DNA from: Lentzea sp. NBRC 102530
Lineage (GTDB): Bacteria > Actinomycetota > Actinomycetes > Mycobacteriales > Pseudonocardiaceae
NCBI RefSeq assembly: GCF_030269365.1
Contig: NZ_BSTF01000002.1
Span: 310,001 to 374,000, forward strand
Length of the DNA: 64,000 bases
Direction of reading: 5' to 3'
The stretch's first letter is position 1; every line of letters starts with the position of its first letter. Below, one piece after another: positions 41,566-50,318 of the stretch. Below the pieces are notes generated by a model, which was not told the origin of the DNA, ran no database searches, and saw nothing but the letters and a program-made list of their open reading frames with translations. The position numbers were made by a program, and so were the translations under genes.

Positions 41566-42453
41566 ATGAAGCGGCCCTGGTTCCCCGCTCTTCTTGCCGT
41601 GTTGCTGACTTTGGTGTTCGTGCCTGCGGCTTCCGCTCAGGCTTCGCCGCGGTCGGCGATCTTCGGCGGCGGCCCGTTCTACTCCGACGGCCAAGCCGTG
41701 ATGGACACGCTGCGCTCGTCCGGGTTCACGACCGTGATCCTGTGGAGCGTGCACGTGCACCCCAACGGGGATCTGTACCTGAACGACAAGTTGATCGTGC
41801 AGAGCGGCCGGTACGTCGGTGACTCCGGCTGGCCCGCTCGTCTGCGGACGTTGAAGCAGGCACCCACGTCCGTCAACCGCATCGAGGTGTCGGTGGGGTC
41901 GTGGGGCGTGCGCGACTGGGAGAACATCGCGGCCCTGATCAGCTCGGGCGGCACCGGCTCCAACTCGATCCTGTACCGCAACTTCCAGGCGTTGCGCAGC
42001 GCCACGGGGGCCGACGCGATCAACAACGACGACGAGTCGTTCTACCAGGTGGCGCCGACGGCGGCGTTCGCGCGCATGGCGGCGGAGCTCGGGTACTCGA
42101 AGTTCACGTTCGCGCCGTACACGAACCAGTCGTTCTGGGCGAGCCTCAAGTCGAACCTCGGCTCGCTGGTCGACCGCGTCTACCTGCAGGGCTACGCGGG
42201 CGGCGCGGGCAACAACCCCGCCACCTGGAACCGGGCGCTGGGCATGACCGTCGACCCCGGGTTGTGGAGCAAGCACGGCAGCGGGTGCGGCGCCGGCGAC
42301 TCACCGGCGACCGTCGAGAGCAAGATGCGGTCGTGGAAGAGCTCGGCGGGCATCACCGGCGGGTTCATGTGGCTGTACGACGACATGAAGGCGTGCAGCT
42401 CACAAGGCAACGCGGCGGCCTACGCGCGCGCCGTCAACAACGGCGTGCGGTGA
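41566..42453 (+). CDS. Secreted TIM-barrel-like (glycoside hydrolase-related) protein of unknown specificity
   Basis: 295 residues with a signal peptide (MKRPWFPALLAVLLTL ... ASAQA). The mature part has AIFGGGPFYSDG, a repeated TVILWSVHVH strand, INNDDESFY and GGFMWLYDDM, consistent with a (beta/alpha)8 barrel of the chitinase-lectin class. The D-D-E run resembles the GH18 catalytic DxxDxDxE motif but does not match it fully. Related proteins in Streptomyces often carry a lectin domain; this one does not. The function is unknown. AGGGAAAG precedes the ATG. Confidence 0.75.
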   Translation: MKRPWFPALLAVLLTLVFVPAASAQASPRSAIFGGGPFYSDGQAVMDTLRSSGFTTVILWSVHVHPNGDLYLNDKLIVQSGRYVGDSGWPARLRTLKQAPTSVNRIEVSVGSWGVRDWENIAALISSGGTGSNSILYRNFQALRSATGADAINNDDESFYQVAPTAAFARMAAELGYSKFTFAPYTNQSFWASLKSNLGSLVDRVYLQGYAGGAGNNPATWNRALGMTVDPGLWSKHGSGCGAGDSPATVESKMRSWKSSAGITGGFMWLYDDMKACSSQGNAAAYARAVNNGVR

Positions 42454-42457
42454 GTTT

Positions 42458-42859
42458 CTAGTCGAGCAGCTTGCGCAGCTCGGCCTCGAAGTCGACGTAG
42501 TCGTTCTCGCAACCGGGGGCGACTACGTCGTAGGTGGAGTTCAGGAACTCCTGCAGCTCCGACGACTGGACGTGGAACACGGCGTGCGACACGTCGGACC
42601 GCAGCTCGAGCACGGCGGTGGTGGAGTTGTGCGGCCGCAACCGCACGTCGCCCGCACCGCTGGTGGTGATCAGGCCGTCGGCGAGCAGGTCGCGGCTCAC
42701 CAGCCACACCGTCTCCTGCCGTCCCATGCGGAACGTCATGGTCACGGCGTGGGGGTCGTCGGCGCGGTAGCCGAGCTCGACGTCAACGGGCAGCGGGCGC
42801 CCGGACGGGGCGATGAAGGCGAATGTCGAGTCGGCGCCCACTCGTGTCACGTTCCTCAT
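42458..42859 (-). CDS. SsgA-family sporulation/cell division regulator (SALP)
   Basis: 133 residues, the standard SALP size. MTFRMGRQETVWLVSRDLLADGL and the DVRLRPHNS stretch are typical. SsgA-like proteins occur only in morphologically complex actinomycetes, where they localise FtsZ and peptidoglycan remodelling during sporulation. The stop lies four bases from the convergent secreted protein gene. Confidence 0.9.
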   Translation of the reverse strand: MRNVTRVGADSTFAFIAPSGRPLPVDVELGYRADDPHAVTMTFRMGRQETVWLVSRDLLADGLITTSGAGDVRLRPHNSTTAVLELRSDVSHAVFHVQSSELQEFLNSTYDVVAPGCENDYVDFEAELRKLLD

Positions 42860-43175
42860 GCCCCCTTAGACGTCCGGCAGCCTCCGTGGATGCCTCGATC
42901 AGGAAAAGCGATCGGAACGTGATTTTCAATGGTCCTCAAGTATGACTTTTCACATGCAGCGGAACCCGCCAGGTGAGACGGGTGACCACAGGTGTGCTGA
43001 GCTGGGATTTTGTTGGATTTGTGCAGGTGGTGTTCGGTCATCTGTGGACGGGATCACGGGCTGAGACGGACGGCTCGCGGCCCGGATGATGGGACTGGTG
43101 GGTGCCTCCAACCTTAATTCTGTTTAAAGGTGGAGGTGCTTTCCGTAGCTAATTCGGCACGTTAGGTGACGTTGA
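42860..43175. other. 316-base intergenic region between SsgA-like and pirin genes
   Basis: No gene seen. The SsgA-like promoter must lie in the first part. Near the pirin end is an imperfect hairpin, GGTGCCTCCAACCTT (43101-43115) with AAGGTGGAGGTGC (43127-43139), a possible pirin terminator. The stretch between them is unusually AT-rich for this window. Confidence 0.5.
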
Positions 43176-44117
43176 TCAGGCCGGGTTTCCGCGGGGCCGC
43201 AGCCGTCCGCCCGGCAGCGGCGGCGCGGGCAGCCGGTCGCCCGGATAGCCCACGACCCGGCCGAACCGGTCCGTCTCCGCCTGCCACTCCTCGCGGAACG
43301 CGGCGATCTCCTCGTGGGTGCGCCCGACGAAGTTCCACCACATGACGATCTCCTCGCCGAAGGGCGTGCCGCCCAGCAGCACGACCCGCGCGCCCTCGAC
43401 CGTCGAGAGCGTCAGCGAGGTGTGGCCGGTGCCCAGGTAGCCGAGCGAGTGGGGGGCCAGCGCGGTGTCGCCCAGGCGGACGTCGCCGGTGTCGAGGAGG
43501 ACGCCGTGTTCGAACTCCTCGGACACGGCCAGCGTCAGCGTGGTGCTGGCGGGCAGCACGAGTTCGGCGCCCAGGAGCGGGCTGAAGGTGTGGACCGGGG
43601 AGGTGGAGCCGGCCAGGGTGCCGAGGAAGACGCGGGCGGTCGCGCCGTCGACGTCCACGGCCGGTGGGGCGTAGTGCTGGAAGTCGCGCGGGGCGTCGCG
43701 GTGCGCGTCGGGGAGGGCCAGCCAGAGTTGGACGCCGTGCAAGGTGGTGGAGGACGGGGTGGACTGCTCGGAGTGGCAGATGCCGCGGCCGCCCGTCATG
43801 AGGTTCAGCTCGCCCGGACGGATGTGTGCGTGGACGCCGTGGCTGTCGCGGTGCTCGATCTCGCCGGTGAAGAGCCAGCTCACGGTCTGCAGGCCCGTGT
43901 GGGGGTGCGGGGCCACGTCCATGCTGGTGTCGTCCGGGCCGTAGTGGTCGCAGAAGCACCAGGCGCCGATCAGCGAGCGCTGTTTCTGGGGGAGGGTGCG
44001 GCGGACCGGCATCGCCCTCGGGCCGCCCAGCGGGACGTCGCGCGGGGTGAGGACCTCCACGTCGCCCGGGCTGGAGGTGCACGTCACTTCTGCGGGCTCG
44101 GCCTCGACATTGCTCAC
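43176..44117 (-). CDS. Pirin-family bicupin protein
   Basis: 313 residues. The first cupin has the metal motif HPHTGLQTVSWLFTGEIEHRD with HAHIRPGELNLMTGG and ICHSEQS; the second cupin (about 180-300) is the C-terminal pirin domain. Bacterial pirins can act as quercetin 2,3-dioxygenases or as redox-sensing regulators. The start GTG at 44117 (MSNVEAEPAE) has no clear ribosome-binding site but matches the family N-terminus. It is divergent from the ZapE-like gene, with a 33-base gap. Confidence 0.88.
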   Translation of the reverse strand: MSNVEAEPAEVTCTSSPGDVEVLTPRDVPLGGPRAMPVRRTLPQKQRSLIGAWCFCDHYGPDDTSMDVAPHPHTGLQTVSWLFTGEIEHRDSHGVHAHIRPGELNLMTGGRGICHSEQSTPSSTTLHGVQLWLALPDAHRDAPRDFQHYAPPAVDVDGATARVFLGTLAGSTSPVHTFSPLLGAELVLPASTTLTLAVSEEFEHGVLLDTGDVRLGDTALAPHSLGYLGTGHTSLTLSTVEGARVVLLGGTPFGEEIVMWWNFVGRTHEEIAAFREEWQAETDRFGRVVGYPGDRLPAPPLPGGRLRPRGNPA

Positions 44118-44150
44118 GGTGGTGATCGTAGGCTGGCGCGGGGGGTAATT

Positions 44151-45089
44151 GTGGATCTTCGGCAGCGGGTGTCGGCCAGCGGGTACGTGCTCGACGTCGC
44201 GCAGCAAGCGGCCGTCGAACGGTTGGAGGAGCTCCAAGGGCGGCGCAGGGGTGTGTACCTGCACGGGCCCGTCGGGCGGGGGAAGAGCTTCTTGGCCGAC
44301 GCCCTGTTCGAGGTGGTGCCGGGGCCCAAGAAGCGGGTGCACTTCCACTCGTTCTTCCAGGAGCTGCACCGCCGGATCTCGGCACGGCTGCACGAACGCG
44401 GAGCCGCCGCGAAGGCCGTCAAGGAACTCGTCGGCCGGGCGAAGGTGCTGGCGTTCGACGAGCTGCACGTGCACGACGTCGGCGACGCGATGCTGATGAC
44501 GCGGTTGTTGGAGGAGCTCCAAGAGCGCCGGGTGATGATCATCGCCACGTCCAACTACCCGCCGGACGGGCTGCTGCCCAACCCGCTCTACCACGACCAC
44601 TTCCTGCCGGGCATCGCGCTGATCAAGCAGATGATGGAGATCGTCCCACTGGACGGCGCCACCGACTACCGGCACCTGCACGGGGCGCCGCGTTCGCGGT
44701 TCGAGACCGGTGCGATCGTCCGCGTCGCGACATCGCCGGGGCCGCCCGTCGAACTGGACGTCAACGGCCGGGCGATCACCGCGCTCGCCGTCGACGGGAA
44801 CGAGGTCTGGTTCGACTTCGGCGACCTGTGCGAGAAACCGACCTCGACGCAGGACTACTTGGAGCTAGTCCAACGGTACGACGACTGGGTGATCACTGGC
44901 GTGCCACGGCTCGAGCACCGCGATCGCGAGGCGCGGCAACGATTCTCGAACGTCGTGGACGTGCTGGTCGACGCCGACGTGAGGCTGACGGTGGTGAGTG
45001 AGCACTCGCTGGCCGAGATCCTCGGCGGCGAGGTGCGTGACCTCGATCGCACCGCCAGCCGCCTGGAGCTGATCAACACGACCGGGTGA
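44151..45089 (+). CDS. AFG1/ZapE-like P-loop ATPase
   Basis: 312 residues. Walker A is GPVGRGKS and Walker B VLAFDELHVHDVGDAM; ATSNYPPDGLLPNPLYHDHFLPGI is a family signature. ZapE is a cell-division ATPase of Proteobacteria; actinomycete relatives are of unknown role. The GTG at 44151 has GGGGGG seven bases upstream. It is divergent from pirin and possibly cotranscribed with the ion channel. Confidence 0.87.
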   Translation: MDLRQRVSASGYVLDVAQQAAVERLEELQGRRRGVYLHGPVGRGKSFLADALFEVVPGPKKRVHFHSFFQELHRRISARLHERGAAAKAVKELVGRAKVLAFDELHVHDVGDAMLMTRLLEELQERRVMIIATSNYPPDGLLPNPLYHDHFLPGIALIKQMMEIVPLDGATDYRHLHGAPRSRFETGAIVRVATSPGPPVELDVNGRAITALAVDGNEVWFDFGDLCEKPTSTQDYLELVQRYDDWVITGVPRLEHRDREARQRFSNVVDVLVDADVRLTVVSEHSLAEILGGEVRDLDRTASRLELINTTG

Positions 45090-45147
45090 ACAGTTGGCCC
45101 CGCTCCACCGCCGATAGGTAGCAAAACCCCTGTCGTAGGAGCAGCAA

Positions 45148-45927
45148 GTGAAGATGGTGCGCGCCCGCGTCGGCTCGCTCGTGGAGAGCAACCGGTTCCA
45201 GATGTTCATCGTCGCGGTGATCGTGGTCAACGCGATCACCCTGGGAGCCGAGACGTCCACGGTTCTGCACGCGAAGTTCGGACCGGCCCTGACGGTGATC
45301 GACCACACCGCACTGGCGATCTTCACGGCCGAGCTGGCGGCACGGTTGTACGCGTTCGGCTGGAAGTTCTTCAAGGACCCGTGGAACGTCTTCGACTTCG
45401 TGATCGTCGCCATCGCGCTCATCCCGACGGCGGGGCCGCTCTCCGTCCTGCGCAGCCTCAGGATCCTGCGGGCGTTGCGGCTCGTCGCGATGGTGCCGAG
45501 CATGCGCCGCGTCGTCACCGCGCTCGTCCGGTCCATCCCGGGCCTGGTGTCGTTGTCGGGCCTGCTGGTGCTGCTCGTCTACGTCGGCGGCGTGATCGCC
45601 AGCAACCTGTTCGGCGACACCGGCGACCCGCGTTTCACCGGGCTCGGCCCGACACTGCTGACGCTCTTCCAGATCACCACGGGCGACGGCTGGTCCGACG
45701 TGATGCGGGACCTGATGGAGCAGAAGCCGTTCGCGTGGATCTTCTTCCTCATCTACCTGATGGTCGGCTCGTTCACGATGCTCAACCTGTTCATCGCGGT
45801 GGTGTGCAGCGCGATGCAGGAGGAGATCACGTTGCCGGCACCTCGGTCCGCCGCGCACGACGACCTGCTGCTGCGCGAGGTGAAGGCGCTGCGCGAGGAA
45901 GTGCGGGCCATGCGGCAGACCGCCTGA
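45148..45927 (+). CDS. Single-domain voltage-gated cation channel (NaChBac superfamily)
   Basis: 259 residues with six helices. S4 carries regularly spaced arginines (SVLRSLRILRALRLV). The pore motif is QITTGDGWSDVM, so the filter reads T-x-D-x-W, with Asp where NaChBac has Glu-Ser (LESW). Voltage-gated channels in this superfamily form tetramers. A C-terminal coiled-coil-like tail (about 235-259, LLLREVKALREEVRAM) probably tetramerises the channel. The GTG at 45148 has AGGAG six bases upstream; an ATG two codons later is possible. Na+ versus Ca2+ choice is not certain. Confidence 0.9.
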   Translation: MKMVRARVGSLVESNRFQMFIVAVIVVNAITLGAETSTVLHAKFGPALTVIDHTALAIFTAELAARLYAFGWKFFKDPWNVFDFVIVAIALIPTAGPLSVLRSLRILRALRLVAMVPSMRRVVTALVRSIPGLVSLSGLLVLLVYVGGVIASNLFGDTGDPRFTGLGPTLLTLFQITTGDGWSDVMRDLMEQKPFAWIFFLIYLMVGSFTMLNLFIAVVCSAMQEEITLPAPRSAAHDDLLLREVKALREEVRAMRQTA

Positions 45928-45947
45928 CAGGACACCCGAAGACGCGG

Positions 45948-45982
45948 CGGAGCCCGCACCCCCACCAAGGGTGCGGGCTCCG
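45948..45982 (+). terminator. Hairpin terminator after the ion channel gene
   Basis: A 14-bp perfect stem, CGGAGCCCGCACCC (45948-45961) with GGGTGCGGGCTCCG (45969-45982), and a CCACCAA loop, lies between convergent genes and may serve both. Confidence 0.8.
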
Positions 45983-46050
45983 CGTCCTGCCAGAGATCCC
46001 GATCGGCGACGCCGCCGTACACCGATCGGGATCCCTGCAACCCCCGCCTT

Positions 46051-48927
46051 CTACGGGGTGACCGGGATGTTCGACACGCCCTTCCTGGCCTTGGCGGCCG
46101 TGTTCGAGGCGTAGACGACATTGGGGTTGGCCTTGCACTTCGACGTGGATGACACGTACACGGCGTACTCGCCGACGTTGCCCAGGTCCGACCTGTTGTC
46201 GCGCCACACGTTCCCGCAGCCGTTGCCGAACGACGGGGTCGTGCTCGGGTTGTGGGTCTCGTAGCCGTTCTTGAACGTGCCCGGCGAGGTGAACGTGCCG
46301 GTGTTGTTCTCGATGCGGTAACCGAACCCCTTGACGTCGATCCACGAGTCGGCCGAGTTGGCGCCGGAGATGCCGGTGCCGTTGAAGGTGTTGCCGCTGA
46401 TCAGGCCGCCCTGCGTGCCCTCCTTGACGTCGATGTGCTCAGCCGAGACGCCGGGACCGATGCGGTTGCCCAGCACCTGCACGCGGTCGGACTTGTCCAC
46501 GCCGCCGGAGTTGCCGTGGCACTTCCAGTTGGAGTTGGCGGAGCCGATGTAGACGCCCTCGCCGTAGTCCTTGGTGACGACGCCCGCGTCGGTGATCGTG
46601 GAGTTCCTGATGACGCCGTCCGCCGAGCTGCGGCGGAAGTGGACGCCCTCCTCGTCGGTCCTGCGGACGGTGACGCCGTCGATCGTCACGTGGTGGGAGT
46701 TGTCGAGGACGATGCCCTTCTTCGACTCCGCGATCGTGATGCCCTTGATGTTCCAGTAGGGCGCGTTGTACAACCACAAGCCGTAACCCGAGTCCCAGCC
46801 GGAGGTGGGGACCGGGCAGGACGGGGCCGTGCCGGACGGGCCGTCGTTGACCAGCACCGCCGACGACGGCCCGGTGAGCGTGATCGGGTTGCTGGACGTG
46901 CCGGCCTTCTGGCTGACGAACGCACCGCGGTAGGTGCCCGGGGCGAGCTGGATGGTGTCGCCCGGCTTCGCGCCCGCCAGTGCGGCCTTCAGCTGGTCGG
47001 CGTTCGCGACCGGGACCGTGGCCCGCGCGCCGAAGTCGTCCTCGGTGGACCCCGCGGCGAAGTTCGCCGGGATGTTCTTGAGGAACAACGACTTCGCCGA
47101 GTCCGTCCTGGTCGCGTCGAGGCCGTGGCCGCTGGTGTAGTCGCGCTGCTCGTTCTTCGCCCAGTCCGCGATCGGGGTACCACCGACGTCGAGGTGCTGG
47201 TAGGCGGTACCGCTCCAGCCGAACTGGTAGACGCGGCCCTGCTCGCTGTAGAACGGGTCGTACGGACCACCGGTCGACAGCTGCTTCGTCATGCCGTTGT
47301 TGAAGAACACGTTGCGCGGGCCCGAGGCGCCCGACCACTTGACGGCCTTCTGGCCGGCGCCCCACCAGATCGGGAACCAGTTCGAGTCGTCCGGCCCGCC
47401 GCCGCCCTCCTCACCGCAGTTGGCGCGGCAGTTGCCGGAGCGGTGGGCGTAGGAGATCTTGACGCTGTTGTTCTCGAACAGGTTGTTGCGCTCCCAGCCG
47501 CCGTGCAGGTTCAGGTCGGAGTCGAAGTCGTTGCCCACCACGACGTTGCCCGACGCGGACCACTGGAACGTGAAGTGGCGCAGGTTGCGCGACGTGTTGC
47601 CGGCGAAGAGCGAGTCCCAGACGCGGGAACCGCGGAAGTAACCGTTGCCGCCCTTGCCCTTGTTCCACGAACCGTCGAGGTGGTTGTCGACGATCTGCAG
47701 GTTCTTGGCCTCCTCGGTGACGATCGGGTGCGACCCGGTCATCTCAGCGCGGACGCCCCTCACCCACGAGTTGGCCGCCCACTTGAACACGATGCCGTGC
47801 ATCTCGTCGGCGGGCGCCATGTTGCCGTAGTTGTTGACGGCCTCGGCGGGGTTGAGGTCCGGCATCGCCTGCGTGAAGCCGAAGTTCTCGAACCCGACGC
47901 CGAGGACCGGGTCCACCAGCGGCGACACCTTCGAGTCGTACGCCGCCCCGTCGATGGCCGGTGAACCGTCCGAGGTGGAGTTGACCGGGACGTCGAACTC
48001 CAGCGGTTTGTCGAGCGTGACCGTCGTGCCCGACACCGATGCCACGGTGAAGATCTGCTGGCGCATGTGCATGTTCAGGTACGGCCACTCGGTGCCGTTC
48101 GCGAACTGCTGCTCGTAGAACTTGACCGAGTTGGCCGCGCGGACGTTGACGAGCATGCCCGCCTTGATGGTGCTCGCCGACGCGACCTTGATCGTGCGGT
48201 CACCGGCCTTCGCGGCCGCGGAGACCTTCGCACCCGCCTTCCAGTGCACGTTGATCGTGCCCTCGAAGATGTCCTTGCGGTTCTCCGGTGCCGACGCGTG
48301 GTCGCTCGCGTAGCTGGAGTGCACGCCGCGCGACTGGACCCGGAACAGCCCGCGGCCCGGCCACAGCCAGCCGCCCTTGCCCTGGCCGAACGTCATGCCG
48401 TCCTCGTCCCAGTCGGAACCGTCCGGCGTGAGCGCGTCGTAGCGGGTGCCGGCGTCCGGCGTGTAGACGATCTTCGTGGCGGTCGCGCCGGCACCCCTGA
48501 TGATCAGGTGGTCGGCGTCGACGTGCAGTTCCTTCGAGACCTCCAGCCGGCCCGCAGGCAGCGTGATGGTGCTGAGCCTCGTGTAGCTCGCGCCCGGTGA
48601 GCACTGCGTCCTGATCGCGTCGATCGCTGCCTGGAGCCCCGCCGTGTCGTCGGCCGCGTCGTTCGGGCGGACGTTGAACTGACTCGCGAGTTCGGCCGCC
48701 GTGATCTGACAGGCCGCGCTCGGATTCACCTCGTTGTTTCCGGGCAGCACGCCATTGCCGCGATAGCCCGCTTTCGACCAGTCGTACATACCTGAAATAG
48801 GCGCACGACGGTTGCCTGACGAGACGTCCAGGCCTGTCAGAGCAGGTGCGGCGGTCGCCGCGGCGGCAGGGGCGGCCAGGGAACCGGTTAAGAGGAGTGT
48901 GAGCAGGGGTATGGAGCTTTTCGTCAT
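46051..48927 (-). CDS. Secreted double right-handed beta-helix protein (polysaccharide-lyase-like)
   Basis: 958 residues with a signal peptide (MTKSSIPLLTLLLTGSLAAP, cleavage near AAAA). The first half (about 60-600) is a pectate-lyase-3-like right-handed beta-helix with an inserted beta-domain (about 235-290). A second helix (about 640-940) starts VANADQLKAALAGAKPGDTI, the opening of chondroitinase-B-like/parallel-beta-helix repeats, with KGIVLDNSHHVTIDGVTVRR. Such proteins bind or cleave acidic polysaccharides. GAGGG precedes the ATG. No catalytic triad can be named from sequence alone. Confidence 0.82.
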   Translation of the reverse strand: MTKSSIPLLTLLLTGSLAAPAAAATAAPALTGLDVSSGNRRAPISGMYDWSKAGYRGNGVLPGNNEVNPSAACQITAAELASQFNVRPNDAADDTAGLQAAIDAIRTQCSPGASYTRLSTITLPAGRLEVSKELHVDADHLIIRGAGATATKIVYTPDAGTRYDALTPDGSDWDEDGMTFGQGKGGWLWPGRGLFRVQSRGVHSSYASDHASAPENRKDIFEGTINVHWKAGAKVSAAAKAGDRTIKVASASTIKAGMLVNVRAANSVKFYEQQFANGTEWPYLNMHMRQQIFTVASVSGTTVTLDKPLEFDVPVNSTSDGSPAIDGAAYDSKVSPLVDPVLGVGFENFGFTQAMPDLNPAEAVNNYGNMAPADEMHGIVFKWAANSWVRGVRAEMTGSHPIVTEEAKNLQIVDNHLDGSWNKGKGGNGYFRGSRVWDSLFAGNTSRNLRHFTFQWSASGNVVVGNDFDSDLNLHGGWERNNLFENNSVKISYAHRSGNCRANCGEEGGGGPDDSNWFPIWWGAGQKAVKWSGASGPRNVFFNNGMTKQLSTGGPYDPFYSEQGRVYQFGWSGTAYQHLDVGGTPIADWAKNEQRDYTSGHGLDATRTDSAKSLFLKNIPANFAAGSTEDDFGARATVPVANADQLKAALAGAKPGDTIQLAPGTYRGAFVSQKAGTSSNPITLTGPSSAVLVNDGPSGTAPSCPVPTSGWDSGYGLWLYNAPYWNIKGITIAESKKGIVLDNSHHVTIDGVTVRRTDEEGVHFRRSSADGVIRNSTITDAGVVTKDYGEGVYIGSANSNWKCHGNSGGVDKSDRVQVLGNRIGPGVSAEHIDVKEGTQGGLISGNTFNGTGISGANSADSWIDVKGFGYRIENNTGTFTSPGTFKNGYETHNPSTTPSFGNGCGNVWRDNRSDLGNVGEYAVYVSSTSKCKANPNVVYASNTAAKARKGVSNIPVTP

Positions 48928-49463
48928 TGATTACCCTCGTGTGGCAGGTCGGGGCCATTTCTTTGTAGTCGATGGTTTAGATGTGTGTCAAACTTTCACG
49001 TCCGTGAAATGGGTAATGTTGCAATGCTTTTCAATGACGAATGTCTGCCTGTTCGGACAGTCGACGGTCCAGCTCACGCGTCTGAATCGAGGGAGGCCGA
49101 GAGTCCGGTCGCGACCCGGATGGACGTGAGGAGGCCTCGGGTCGGAGTACCGGGATTTTTGGATTCGTGCCCCGGACGGCTCAGCCGCGGTCGGCGCCCG
49201 CGGCTCCGACGATCGGGTGACGCCCATTTCGGACGGCGTGGAATATCGGGGACCTGTGTCATGCGGTTGGTCGTCAGAAACCCACGAAAGTGGGGCTAGC
49301 CAAGGGCTTGCCTGCGTTATGGGGCCTACCGAAATGCAGTATCGGGCACACCCGTTCGTGGCCGAACCAAGCCTGAACGGCGGATCGCCGGTTGGGCCGA
49401 CAGCTGCAATCGTCTGTTCCTGTTCGGCAGTGAGCGTTTCAACGAACAGGAGCCACCTAGGTC
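48928..49463. other. 536-base divergent intergenic region before the methylisoborneol operon
   Basis: No gene seen. It must carry the promoters of the beta-helix gene and of the 2-methylisoborneol operon. CCTGTTCGG occurs at 49048-49056 (followed by ACAG) and again at 49419-49427 (followed by CAG). The second copy is part of an inverted repeat that overlaps the methyltransferase ribosome-binding site. Confidence 0.6.
49419..49450 (+). promoter_or_regulatory. Inverted repeat CCTGTTCG-N16-CGAACAGG at the methyltransferase leader
   Basis: CCTGTTCG (49419-49426) and CGAACAGG (49443-49450) are perfect complements. The right arm overlaps the AGGAG ribosome-binding site at 49448-49452, 11 bases from the ATG. 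It may be an operator or an RNA hairpin limiting translation. Confidence 0.5.
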
Positions 49464-50318
49464 ATGGCGAGCCCCACTGTGAAGCCGGTTCTGCGCACCG
49501 ACTACCAGCGTTCCGTCGCGGACTACTGGAACAAGGAGAAGGACCCGGTCAACATCAAGCTCGGCGAGGTGGACGGGCTCTACCACCACCACTACGGGCT
49601 CGGCCAGTACGACCCGGCGGTCCTCGAGGCGCCCGCCGACATCCGCGACCAGGTGATGATCGCGGAGATGCACCGCCTGGAGACCGCGCAGGCCGAGGTG
49701 CTGCTCGACGCGTTCGGTGACCTGCCGGCGAACCCGCACCTGATGGACGGCGGCTCGGGCCGGGGCGGCACGAGCTTCATGGCCAACGCGAGGTTCGGCG
49801 CGCGCATCGACGGCGTCAGCATCTCCGAGGAGCAGGTGGCGTTCGCCAACAACCAGGCGAGGGAACGCGGCGTCGCGCACGACGTGAAGTTCCACTTCAA
49901 GAACATGCTCGACACCGGCTTCGAGACCGGCTCGTTCAACGGCATCTGGACCAACGAGACCACGATGTACGTGGACCTCCAGCAGCTGTACGGCGAGTTC
50001 GCGCGCCTCATCGCCCCCGGCGGCCGCTACGTCTGCATCACCGGCTGCTCCAACGACCTGACGGGTCTCCGCTCGCGAGCCGTCAGCCAGATCGACCAGC
50101 ACTACATCTGCAACATCCACCCGCGCAGCGAGTACTTCCGGGCGCTGGCGGACAACGGCTTCGTGCCGATCAGCGTCATCGACCTGACCCCGGAGACGAT
50201 CCCGTACTGGGAGCTGCGCGCCCAGTCGTCGGTCGCCACCGGCGTGGAGGACCCGTTCCTCACCGCGTACAAGGAAGGCAGCTTCCACTACCTCCTGATC
50301 GTGGCGGACCGCATCTGA
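49464..50318 (+). CDS. gppmt: Geranyl diphosphate 2-C-methyltransferase
   Basis: 284 residues. It methylates C2 of geranyl diphosphate with S-adenosylmethionine, the first step to the earthy odorant 2-methylisoborneol. The SAM motif is LMDGGSGRGGTSFMA; the N-terminal YHHHYGLGQYD and RPEF-like C-terminal SFHYLLIVADRI match known enzymes. The stop shares one base with the cyclase start (TGATG). The order here is methyltransferase then cyclase, whereas Streptomyces operons usually begin with a cyclic-nucleotide-binding gene followed by the cyclase. Confidence 0.93.
   Translation: MASPTVKPVLRTDYQRSVADYWNKEKDPVNIKLGEVDGLYHHHYGLGQYDPAVLEAPADIRDQVMIAEMHRLETAQAEVLLDAFGDLPANPHLMDGGSGRGGTSFMANARFGARIDGVSISEEQVAFANNQARERGVAHDVKFHFKNMLDTGFETGSFNGIWTNETTMYVDLQQLYGEFARLIAPGGRYVCITGCSNDLTGLRSRAVSQIDQHYICNIHPRSEYFRALADNGFVPISVIDLTPETIPYWELRAQSSVATGVEDPFLTAYKEGSFHYLLIVADRI

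Noticed and set aside
43101..43139. AT-rich hairpin before pirin considered as an insertion-sequence end
   Set aside because: Arms are imperfect, there is no partner end or target duplication, and the place fits a pirin terminator better.
48985..49299. A 104-codon frame in the gap before the methylisoborneol operon, considered as the missing regulator
   Set aside because: No ribosome-binding site, no helix-turn-helix or cyclic-nucleotide-binding pattern and biased Arg/Pro composition.
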